Assembly: GCA_045132895.1 (NCBI GenBank)
Contig: JBGUTC010000017.1
Span: 1-10,985, forward strand
DNA: 10,985 bases
Direction of reading: 5' to 3'
DNA from: UMGS755 sp045132895
GTDB lineage: Bacteria; Bacillota; Clostridia; UBA1381; UBA9506
The position numbers and the translations under genes are program-made. Positions 1 through 5,429 of this stretch are shown one piece after another (the first letter of the stretch is position 1; every line of letters begins with the position of its first letter). The notes under the pieces were generated by a model, which made no database searches, had not been told where the DNA came from, and was given only the letters and a program-made list of their open reading frames with translations.

Positions 1-11
1 AAAAGCAAAGC

Positions 12-27
12 CCAAATCGAAATTTGG
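12..27. repeat. Short inverted repeat beyond the rpsO terminator
   Basis: CCAAAT (12-17) and ATTTGG (22-27) form a perfect 6-bp stem around a CGAA loop (TTCG on the minus strand). Read leftward it is followed by a T-rich stretch with interruptions, so it could be a second, weak terminator for rpsO or part of the leader of the next leftward gene, which lies outside the window. The pairing is seen directly; the role is a guess. Confidence 0.35.
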
Positions 28-28
28 C

Positions 29-68
29 AAAAAAAATACCACGTCAGCGCGAAGGCAGTAACGTGGCA
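29..68 (-). terminator. Probable rho-independent terminator of rpsO
   Basis: Read leftward, TGCCACGT (68-61) can pair with ACGTGGTA (44-37), an 8-bp stem with one G-U pair around a 16-nt loop. Eight consecutive T residues (minus strand; A29-A36 on the plus strand) follow immediately. That is the layout of an intrinsic terminator, about 45-80 nt past the rpsO stop codon. The long loop makes it weaker than the other terminators here. Confidence 0.65.
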
Positions 69-76
69 CCCTTTGG

Positions 77-104
77 CCTTACCGGCAGGAACCTGCCGGT
101 AAGG
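77..104. repeat. Perfect 13-bp inverted repeat 3' of rpsO
   Basis: CCTTACCGGCAGG (77-89) is followed by AA and then by its exact reverse complement (92-104). The stem is GC-rich and would be very stable, with the loop opening to about four bases. Neither strand has a T-tract directly after it, so it is not a standard intrinsic terminator by itself. It begins 10 nt past the rpsO stop codon in the leftward transcript, so it could protect the mRNA 3' end, serve as an RNase III site, or be a dispersed palindromic repeat. Confidence 0.7.
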
Positions 105-114
105 TTACATACAA

Positions 115-378
115 TTATTTTCTCAGACCTAACTTTTCAACAATTGCACGGTATCTTTCAATATCTACTTTTGTCAGGTAGTTTAACAGACCTCTGCGCT
201 GACCAACCATTTTTAACAGGCCGCGTCTGGAATGATGGTCCTTCTTGAACATTTTAAGATGTTCGTTTAAGTGGTTGATGCGCTCAGTTAAAATAGCGAT
301 CTGCACTTCGGGAGAACCGGTATCGGTCTCGTGAATTCTGTACTGTTCAATAATTTCCTGTTTTCTTTCGGGTCTCAT
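115..378 (-). CDS. rpsO: 30S ribosomal protein S15
   Basis: S15 is a primary 16S rRNA-binding protein of the 30S subunit; it binds the central-domain three-way junction and nucleates platform assembly. The 87-residue product has the usual family length. Family signatures are visible: HETDTGSPEVQIA at residues 16-28 and the basic rRNA-binding stretch KDHHSRRGLLKMVGQRRGLL at 46-65. The reading frame stays open to 450, but the ATG at 376-378 is chosen because it gives the standard MRPERKQ start and has an AGGAGG site just upstream (about 385-390). It has its own promoter and a leader of roughly 90 nt. The reverse complement to the left of the gene holds several hairpins. Arginine is mostly AGA, as in the other ribosomal protein genes here. 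In many bacteria pnp follows rpsO, but that position is outside the window. Confidence 0.98.
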   Translation of the reverse strand: MRPERKQEIIEQYRIHETDTGSPEVQIAILTERINHLNEHLKMFKKDHHSRRGLLKMVGQRRGLLNYLTKVDIERYRAIVEKLGLRK

Positions 379-468
379 TTTAAATCCTCCTAAAATTAAA
401 AAATTCTCCGAACGCTGAGCAAAGGGTCCGTTTTTTGAGGTGTCACCCAAAGCCCGGCTGTTGGAACA
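379..468 (-). promoter_or_regulatory. rpsO 5' leader, possible S15 autoregulatory RNA
   Basis: About 90 nt lie between the predicted transcription start and the rpsO start codon. Read leftward, TTTG (451-448) plus GGT (447-445) can pair with ACC (441-439) plus CAAA (437-434), with one bulged base. Alternatively GGGT (448-445) can pair with ACCC (427-424), and the two pairings exclude each other. S15 represses its own translation through leader RNA in several bacteria, using unrelated structures in different lineages. Autoregulation here is inference; I cannot match this to a specific known S15 leader class. Confidence 0.35.
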
Positions 469-474
469 AAGAGT

Positions 475-503
475 ATTTTAGCACAAAAAAAGGGGTTTGT
501 AAA
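475..503 (-). promoter_or_regulatory. rpsO promoter (sigma-A type, extended -10)
   Basis: On the minus strand TTTACA (503-498) and TAAAAT (480-475) are separated by exactly 17 bp, with a TG one base before the -10 box (extended -10). A-rich and T-rich tracts upstream could act as an UP element. Predicted transcription start is near 468. Confidence 0.75.
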
Positions 504-596
504 GTTTTTTTTGCAAAAAAATCAAAATTTTTTGCATTTGCATTTACTTTGGCTGAGATGATACAATTTTATTCTCTTTCTGCCTGAAAAAGGCGT

Positions 597-642
597 AAAA
601 AAAGCATAATAAAAACAAACAAAAATGTCAGTTTTATTATGC
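597..642 (-). terminator. Rho-independent terminator of veg, overlapping the stop codon
   Basis: On the minus strand GCATAATAAAAC (642-631) pairs with GTTTTTATTATGC (616-604) with one bulged base, and seven T residues (603-597) follow. The 5' arm contains the veg stop codon (639-637), so the hairpin starts inside the last codons of the gene. The stem is long but AT-rich. Confidence 0.85.
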
Positions 643-906
643 TATGACGAGTTTTGAATCCAGAACGGTAATCTCGATGGATTTAATTAAGATATCAGAA
701 TAACTGAAAGAGATGATTCGTTCCGTTGTGGCAAAATCGGAAACGCTATCTAATGAAACCAGAAAAATAGAAGCATAGGTTTCTTTGATTACTCCGTGGC
801 GGATGACTTCCCGGTTTCTACCGCGTTTTGCTGAAAGGCGGATGCGCTTACCTTCATTTTCGGCCAAAAGATTTCTTACGCGTTGGATATCTGCCTTGGC
901 GATCAC
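637..906 (-). CDS. veg: Veg family protein (biofilm stimulator Veg / DUF1021)
   Basis: Small protein of the Veg family, conserved in Bacillota; in B. subtilis Veg is abundant and has been linked to stimulation of biofilm matrix genes. The molecular activity is not settled. The 89-residue product is close to the B. subtilis length of about 86. Matching stretches are GKRIRL near residues 19-24, GVIKETYASIFLV at 38-50 and SFSYSDIL at 66-73. An ATG exists at 910-912, but it lies only one base from the GGAGG, which is too close. The GTG at 904-906 has 7 nt spacing and gives the standard family start, so it is preferred. The gene is a single unit with its own strong promoter and a terminator overlapping its stop, divergent from yceD-rpmF. 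Confidence 0.9.
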   Translation of the reverse strand: MIAKADIQRVRNLLAENEGKRIRLSAKRGRNREVIRHGVIKETYASIFLVSLDSVSDFATTERIISFSYSDILIKSIEITVLDSKLVIA

Positions 907-912
907 GACCAT

Positions 913-919
913 TCCTCCT
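913..919 (-). promoter_or_regulatory. Ribosome binding site deciding the veg start
   Basis: AAGGAGG on the minus strand sits one base before an ATG (912-910) and 7 nt before the in-frame GTG (906-904). The spacing favours GTG initiation. Confidence 0.7.
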
Positions 920-939
920 TTAGTAGAATTTTCCATTTT

Positions 940-968
940 ATTGTAACATAAGTACCATATTATGTCAA
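940..968 (-). promoter_or_regulatory. veg promoter, Pveg-like
   Basis: On the minus strand TTGACA (968-963) and TACAAT (945-940) are separated by 17 bp, with an upstream TG giving an extended -10. These are the same hexamers and spacing as the strong B. subtilis veg promoter. Predicted start is near 933, leaving a short leader of about 27 nt. Confidence 0.9.
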
Positions 969-1124
969 GGGATTTAGAATCTTTCAGCGATTTGGACATT
1001 AATAGGAAAAGTTTTTGTCAATTTCGCTGAAAAAAACAGCAAAAATCACGGCAGAGGGAGAAGAATGGCTCCAAAAAGAAGAAATATTTTTTACAGAAAT
1101 GTTCTTTAAAAAGTGAAAAAAAGG

Positions 1125-1153
1125 TTGACAACAGAGGAAATTTTCGTTATAAT
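1125..1153 (+). promoter_or_regulatory. yceD-rpmF promoter, perfect sigma-A consensus
   Basis: TTGACA (1125-1130) and TATAAT (1148-1153) are both exact consensus, 17 bp apart. A/T-rich runs just upstream (1081-1123) resemble an UP element. Predicted start is near 1160, giving a leader of only about 17 nt before the GTG at 1177. It stands back to back with the veg promoter, with about 155 bp between the two -35 boxes. Confidence 0.92.
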
Positions 1154-1176
1154 CAATAATTAGGGGAGTGGGTGCT

Positions 1177-1674
1177 GTGATTTTTGATGTTCAGACAATT
1201 TTAAAAACCGACGGCGCGCGCGTTCCGGTTCAGGGAACTCTGGCTTTGCCGGCAGATTTTCAGGATTTGGAAGTTCAGTTCTGCGATGCAGTTCAGTTTT
1301 CCGGTATGCTGGAGAATATTGGCGGCGTGTTGGAACTTTCCGGAGAAGCAGAGGGTACTTTTACCGTTCCTTGTGCCAGGTGCATGAAAATCGTGAATCA
1401 GCGGTTTTGTGTTCCGGTTACGGAGACTTTGGCTCACAGTGAAGCGGAGGTAACCGATCGGGATGCGGTTGTTCCGTTTTCCGGTAACGAAGTAGATTTA
1501 AGTGAGGTCGTTTGGCCCAACATTCTGCTGGGTCTGGGAACGAAATATTTATGTAAGCCGGATTGCAAGGGCTTGTGTCCCATGTGCGGTGCGGACTTGA
1601 ACGAAACAGTTTGTTCCTGTGAAAAGGACGATATTGATCCGAGACTTGCAGGTCTTGCTGACCTGTTAAAGTAA
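1177..1674 (+). CDS. yceD: YceD/DUF177 family metal-binding protein, rRNA maturation-related
   Basis: DUF177 proteins (YceD in E. coli, YlbN in B. subtilis) are encoded beside rpmF in most bacteria; plant and bacterial members have been linked to 23S rRNA accumulation or processing. The 165-residue product shows a CARC pair at residues 66-69 and the C-terminal cluster C126, C130, C134, C137 (CKPDCKGLCPMCG), followed by two more cysteines at 146 and 148, suggesting zinc binding. The frame opens at a GTG at 1168, but AGGGGAG at 1162-1168 overlaps it. The GTG at 1177 has 8 nt spacing and yields the usual family start (MIFDV), so it is preferred. It is transcribed from the consensus promoter at 1125-1153, and rpmF follows 65 nt downstream. 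The exact biochemical role is unknown. Confidence 0.92.
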   Translation: MIFDVQTILKTDGARVPVQGTLALPADFQDLEVQFCDAVQFSGMLENIGGVLELSGEAEGTFTVPCARCMKIVNQRFCVPVTETLAHSEAEVTDRDAVVPFSGNEVDLSEVVWPNILLGLGTKYLCKPDCKGLCPMCGADLNETVCSCEKDDIDPRLAGLADLLK

Positions 1675-1714
1675 ATAAATTATGTAAATTATGGTATTTG
1701 GGTAAAACCCATAG

Positions 1715-1731
1715 CCTATTTCAATAGGAGG
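1715..1731 (+). promoter_or_regulatory. Hairpin overlapping the rpmF ribosome binding site
   Basis: CCTATT (1715-1720) and AATAGG (1723-1728) are perfect complements around a 2-nt gap, and the right arm includes the first three bases of the AGGAGG ribosome binding site (1726-1731). Just upstream GGGT (1700-1703) and ACCC (1707-1710) form a second small hairpin. The pairings are seen directly; translational control of L32 is only a possibility. Confidence 0.4.
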
Positions 1732-1739
1732 TGTAGCAA

Positions 1740-1919
1740 ATGGCAGTACCGAAGAGAAGAACCTCAAAAGCAAAACGTGATCAGAGAAGAGCTAATTGGA
1801 AGCTGGCGATTCCGGGCATCATCGCTTGCCCCCGCTGCGGCGAATTTATTATGCCCCACAGAGTCTGCAAAGCCTGCGGATACTATAAAGGCAAGGAAGT
1901 TATCGCCAAGGCTGAATAA
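1740..1919 (+). CDS. rpmF: 50S ribosomal protein L32
   Basis: L32 is a small zinc-binding protein of the 50S subunit. The 59-residue product starts MAVPKRRTSKAKRDQRRANW, the classic L32 N-terminus, and carries a complete four-cysteine zinc ribbon: C30-x2-C33 and C43-x2-C46. It is therefore the zinc-dependent form rather than a cysteine-free variant. AGGAGG at 1726-1731 lies 8 nt before the ATG. It is the second gene after yceD, in the usual order, and a hairpin terminator follows. In many Bacillota rpmF is followed by fapR and plsX; here the DUF512-der cluster comes next. Arginine codons are mainly AGA, typical of the highly expressed genes of this window. Confidence 0.98.
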   Translation: MAVPKRRTSKAKRDQRRANWKLAIPGIIACPRCGEFIMPHRVCKACGYYKGKEVIAKAE

Positions 1920-1930
1920 TTCGATTTTGC

Positions 1931-1971
1931 TTACAAATAGAGAAGGCGGTTCGTCTTCTCTATTTTTGTAA
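1931..1971 (+). terminator. Terminator after rpmF, possibly bidirectional
   Basis: AAATAGAGAAG (1935-1945) pairs perfectly with CTTCTCTATTT (1955-1965) around a 9-nt loop, and the descending arm ends in five T residues (1963-1967). TTAC/GTAA flanks extend the symmetry. The stem begins about 12-16 nt past the rpmF stop codon. Confidence 0.85.
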
Positions 1972-2009
1972 TCGTCGGAAAACGTTTTGTTGGCCATTGA
2001 CAGGACTTT

Positions 2010-2014
2010 GGAGG
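2010..2014 (+). promoter_or_regulatory. Ribosome binding site deciding the TTG start of the DUF512 gene
   Basis: GGAGG at 2010-2014 is 8 nt before an in-frame TTG at 2023-2025. The earlier in-frame TTG at 1987 has no recognisable Shine-Dalgarno sequence, and a GTG at 2014 overlaps the site. Confidence 0.65.
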
Positions 2015-2022
2015 TGTTTGAC

Positions 2023-3387
2023 TTGCAGTATCACGCTGAGGTCTTTCGTATTATGCCGGGCAGTATTGCAGAAGAACTGGGCATAGAGCCCGGTGATGTG
2101 ATCTGCCGGATTAACGGCAGAAGAATTGCCGACTTTCTGGATTATCAGTTTTTATCCGCTGCACCAGAGGTTATTCTTCTGGTGCAAAAAAAAAGCGGCG
2201 AAATGGTTGAATTTGAAGTGGAAAATGAAGAACTGGAAGATTTGGGCATCAGTTTTCAGAATATGTTGTTTGACCCGGCTAAGAGTTGTTCAAACCGCTG
2301 CGTTTTTTGCTTTATCGACCAATTGCCTCCCAATATGAGGGAAACACTCTATTTTAAAGATGATGATTCCCGCTTATCGTTTTTATACGGCAATTATGTG
2401 ACGATGACCAATATGTTGCCGAAAGATGTTGAGCGGTTAATTGAATATCGTGTCTCTCCGGTGAATATTTCGGTTCATACAACAGATATGAATCTCCGGA
2501 AAAAGATGCTGAAAAACCGTCATGCAGACAGATTGATGAAATATATTCAGATGCTCTATGATGGCGGGATTTCCATGAATATGCAGATTGTTCTCTGCAA
2601 GGGTCTTAACGATGGGGAAAAACTGACCCAGAGCCTTCTGGATTTGGCGCGGTTTCATCCGCAGGCCGTCAGTGTATCGGTTGTGCCCGTGGGTTTGACC
2701 TGCTACAGAGAGGGGCTGTATCCTCTGGAAGCTTTTACCAAAACGGACGCCATCCGCGTCGTTGCGCAGGTTGAAGCCTTGCAGGAACAGTTTTTACAGG
2801 AATTCGGGTCGCGCTTTGTCTACTTGAGTGATGAATTCTATTTACTGGCAGAGTTGCCTGTTCCGCCGGCGGAAGCCTATGAGGATTTTCCGCAGATTGA
2901 AAATGGCGTGGGCATGGAAGCCAGTCTGGAAATGGAATTCAGGGAAGCTCTTGAGGAAAAACCTTCGTTTGTTTTTTGCGGGAAAACGGTTATCGCAACC
3001 GGCACGTTGGCGTATCCTTTTATAGAAAAACTGGTAAGACTGGCCCGGGAGCAATATCCGGAACTGGATGTGGAAGTTGTGGCAGTTGAAAATCAGTTGT
3101 TTGGCGGCGGCGTAACGGTAGCCGGCCTTTTAGGCGGACGGGATTTAATCCGAACTCTTAAGGGAAAAACTTTTGACCGTCTGTTGATTACGTCTTCTAT
3201 GCTAAAAGCAGATGAACCGATTTTTTTGGATGATGTTACTCTGGAGGAACTTGAAACAGAACTGGGCGCTATGGTTGAGGCGTGTCAGAATGATGGTTTT
3301 CAGTTCTTGAAAAAACTGATTGGATACAAAGAGTGCGTAGAGGAGCATAGTACCATACGTTCGGAATATACTATTTTTGATGAATAA
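2023..3387 (+). CDS. PDZ and radical-SAM-like DUF512 family protein
   Basis: Member of the DUF512 family of putative iron-sulfur oxidoreductases (also described in cyanobacteria), widespread in Clostridia-like bacteria and of unknown substrate. From the preferred TTG start the product is 454 residues. Residues 1-65 form a PDZ-like domain (PGSIAEELGIEPGDVICRING). C89-x3-C93-x2-C96 (CSNRCVFC) is the radical-SAM-type cysteine motif expected to hold a [4Fe-4S] cluster. It is followed by the family block around residues 110-130 (FKDDDSRLSFLYGNYVTMTN). The DUF512 domain fills the C-terminal half, with glycine-rich GGGVTVAGLLGG. The frame is open from 1987, but the ribosome binding site supports 2023. 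It is the first gene of the der-plsY-gpsA-ftsY cluster, and der begins 23 nt after its stop. I see no promoter of its own. A role in ribosome or tRNA modification is sometimes suggested by the der linkage but is unproven. Confidence 0.88.
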   Translation: MQYHAEVFRIMPGSIAEELGIEPGDVICRINGRRIADFLDYQFLSAAPEVILLVQKKSGEMVEFEVENEELEDLGISFQNMLFDPAKSCSNRCVFCFIDQLPPNMRETLYFKDDDSRLSFLYGNYVTMTNMLPKDVERLIEYRVSPVNISVHTTDMNLRKKMLKNRHADRLMKYIQMLYDGGISMNMQIVLCKGLNDGEKLTQSLLDLARFHPQAVSVSVVPVGLTCYREGLYPLEAFTKTDAIRVVAQVEALQEQFLQEFGSRFVYLSDEFYLLAELPVPPAEAYEDFPQIENGVGMEASLEMEFREALEEKPSFVFCGKTVIATGTLAYPFIEKLVRLAREQYPELDVEVVAVENQLFGGGVTVAGLLGGRDLIRTLKGKTFDRLLITSSMLKADEPIFLDDVTLEELETELGAMVEACQNDGFQFLKKLIGYKECVEEHSTIRSEYTIFDE

Positions 3388-3410
3388 TGCCGAAAGGAGT
3401 GCATTATGAG

Positions 3411-4733
3411 ATGAAACCTGTTGTTGCCATTGTAGGCAGACCCAATGTGGGCAAATCAACATTGTTTAATAAGATTGTAGGCTCCAGAGTCTCCATTGTG
3501 GATGATACGCCGGGTGTTACCCGTGACCGTATTTACATGGAAGCGGAATGGAATGGCCGTGAGTTTTTAATGATTGACACCGGTGGTATTGAATCCGGTG
3601 ACGATGTCATTGTTTCCAACATGCGTCGCCAGGCAGAACTTGCTATTTCACAGGCGGATGTTTTGCTGCTGATGACTTGTGTTCATGACGGCATGGTTGC
3701 AGCGGATCAGGATGTTGCGGCGATGTTGCAGAAATCCGGAAAACCGGTTCTTTTGGTTGTCAATAAAGTGGATAACATCGGCAATCCGCCTCTGGAACTA
3801 TATGAATTTTATAACCTTGGTCTTGGAGATCCGTTACCGGTTTCCTCTATTCACGGTCTGGGCGTGGGCGATTTGCTTGACGAAGTGGTTGCGCTGTTCC
3901 CGGACAGATCGGAAGCTGAAGACAAGGAAGACGATACCTTAAAGGTTGCACTGGTTGGTAAACCTAACGTAGGTAAATCGTCTTTGATTAACAAAATTCT
4001 GGGTGAGGACCGCGTGATTGTCAGCAATATTGCCGGTACGACCCGTGATGCCATTGATGCCAGAGTAACCCGGAACGGCAGAGACTATACCTTCATTGAT
4101 ACGGCCGGTATGCGCAAGCGCAGTAAGGTAGAAGAAGGGGTTGAGCATTATAGTGTCATCCGTTCGTTAGGTGCGGTTGACCGGGCAGATGTCTGCGTTA
4201 TTATGATTGATGCCCAGGAAGGTGTAACCGAACAGGATACGAAAATTGCCGGATATGCTCATGAACAGGGAAAAGCCTGTGTTATTGCGGTAAATAAATG
4301 GGATTTGGTTGAAAAAGACGGAAAGACGATGGAGCAGTTCCGTAAAAAGGTTGCCGAAGGTCTTTCGTTTATGTTATACGCGCCGGTGGTGTTTATTTCT
4401 GCCATGACCGGTCAGCGTCTTGACAGACTGTTTGAACTGGTGATTTTTGTCCGGGAACAGAATACCATGCGGATTCGTACCGGTGCTCTTAATGATGTAT
4501 TGAATGAAGCAACCATGCGTGTGCAGCCGCCCTCTGATAAGGGTAAGCGCCTGAAAATTTATTATATTACCCAGGCGTCAACGGCACCGCCTACCTTTGT
4601 TTTGTTTGTGAACAACAGAGAATTGGCTCATTTTTCCTATATTCGTTATCTGGAAAATCAGATTCGTGGTGTTTTTGGTCTGGAGGGTACGCCTGTCAGG
4701 TTCATTCTCCGTGAACGGGGCGATTCTGAGTAA
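3411..4733 (+). CDS. der: Ribosome assembly GTPase Der (EngA)
   Basis: Der is an essential double GTPase that binds 50S precursors and helps late large-subunit maturation. The 440-residue product has the full architecture. GTPase domain 1 shows GRPNVGKST (9-17), DTGG (56-59) and NKVD (118-121). An acidic linker lies around 165-176. GTPase domain 2 shows GKPNVGKSS (183-191), DTAG (230-233) and NKWD (295-298). A KH-like RNA-binding domain occupies roughly 350-437. Length matches the family (about 436). The frame also contains an ATG at 3387 overlapping the preceding TAA, but it has no upstream ribosome binding site. AAAGGAG (3393-3399) lies before the ATG at 3411, which gives the typical MKPVVAIVGRPNVG start. 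The spacing of 11 nt is a little long. All nucleotide-binding motifs are intact. Confidence 0.98.
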   Translation: MKPVVAIVGRPNVGKSTLFNKIVGSRVSIVDDTPGVTRDRIYMEAEWNGREFLMIDTGGIESGDDVIVSNMRRQAELAISQADVLLLMTCVHDGMVAADQDVAAMLQKSGKPVLLVVNKVDNIGNPPLELYEFYNLGLGDPLPVSSIHGLGVGDLLDEVVALFPDRSEAEDKEDDTLKVALVGKPNVGKSSLINKILGEDRVIVSNIAGTTRDAIDARVTRNGRDYTFIDTAGMRKRSKVEEGVEHYSVIRSLGAVDRADVCVIMIDAQEGVTEQDTKIAGYAHEQGKACVIAVNKWDLVEKDGKTMEQFRKKVAEGLSFMLYAPVVFISAMTGQRLDRLFELVIFVREQNTMRIRTGALNDVLNEATMRVQPPSDKGKRLKIYYITQASTAPPTFVLFVNNRELAHFSYIRYLENQIRGVFGLEGTPVRFILRERGDSE

Positions 4734-4774
4734 ACGGTTGTTTTATCATTGTGTTTTCTTTTGAGGTGAAGAAG

Positions 4775-5422
4775 ATGTGGATTATTTTTTTACTGGCATG
4801 TCTTTTAGGCGGTTACTTATTAGGTAGCCTGAATGCATCGATTATTTTTGGATTTTTCAAGGGGTCCGACATCCGGAATTCGGGCAGTAAAAATGCGGGC
4901 ATGACGAATACGTTGCGCGTGTTTGGCAAAAAAGCGGCAGTTTTCGTTTTTGTGTTTGATTTGCTGAAAGCGATTGTTTCTGTTGTATTAGCGCGCTATG
5001 CTGCCGGTATTTTATACCCTGCAGGAAGCAACGTGATACACTATGCCCAGTATCTTGCCGGTTTTGGCGCTATTTTAGGACATAACTTTCCCCTTTATTT
5101 TAAGTTTAAAGGCGGCAAAGGTATTTTATCCTCCTGGGGCGTTATTATGGTGCTGGATTGGCGGATTGCCATACTGCTCATTATTGTTTTTCTGCTGATT
5201 GTGACCATTAGCCGGTATGTTTCGCTGGCATCCATTATCAGTGCAACGGTATATCCTTTGTTTGTTATTTTACTGAATATTCCGGTGTTTAACCTGATGA
5301 CAACGCCGTTTTACATTGCGCTGTCTCTTGCTATGGCGAGTCTGGCTATTTACAGACACAGAGGCAATATTCAACGTTTGTGCACCGGAACAGAGTCTAA
5401 ATTAGGCCAGAAAAAGGAGTAG
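4775..5422 (+). CDS. plsY: Acyl-phosphate:glycerol-3-phosphate acyltransferase PlsY
   Basis: PlsY is an integral membrane enzyme that moves an acyl group from acyl-phosphate to glycerol-3-phosphate, making lysophosphatidic acid, the first committed step of phospholipid synthesis. The 215-residue protein is hydrophobic, with several membrane segments (for example 2-19, 55-75, 92-104, 131-146, 150-170 and 178-193). All three conserved family motifs are present: GSKNAGMTN (37-45), GHNFPLYFKFKGGKG (102-116) and the C-terminal HRGNIQRLCTGTESKLG (195-211). A GTG at 4751 is in frame, but GAGGTG at 4763-4768 with 6 nt spacing points to the ATG at 4775, which directly begins the first membrane helix. 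gpsA, which makes its substrate, starts 7 nt after its stop. The acyl-phosphate maker plsX is not in the window. Confidence 0.97.
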   Translation: MWIIFLLACLLGGYLLGSLNASIIFGFFKGSDIRNSGSKNAGMTNTLRVFGKKAAVFVFVFDLLKAIVSVVLARYAAGILYPAGSNVIHYAQYLAGFGAILGHNFPLYFKFKGGKGILSSWGVIMVLDWRIAILLIIVFLLIVTISRYVSLASIISATVYPLFVILLNIPVFNLMTTPFYIALSLAMASLAIYRHRGNIQRLCTGTESKLGQKKE

Positions 5423-5429
5423 ATGTAAC

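Noticed and set aside
24..248. Rightward 74-codon reading frame at the left edge
   Set aside because: It runs antisense through the terminator region and the end of rpsO, has no ribosome binding site, and resembles no known protein.
379..450. Upstream extension of the rpsO reading frame (24 extra codons)
   Set aside because: The AGGAGG site and family alignment place the start at 378; the upstream part is the leader RNA.
562..567. TACAAT on the plus strand as a promoter -10 box
   Set aside because: The only candidate -35 (TTGCAT, 18 bp upstream) is poor and there is no rightward gene to drive.
581..594. Small GCCT/AGGC hairpin as a second terminator
   Set aside because: A four-base stem with no T-tract on either strand in the right place.
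3387..3410. ATG overlapping the DUF512 stop codon as the der start
   Set aside because: It lacks an upstream ribosome binding site, and the AAAGGAG lies inside this extension; the ATG at 3411 gives the conserved N-terminus.
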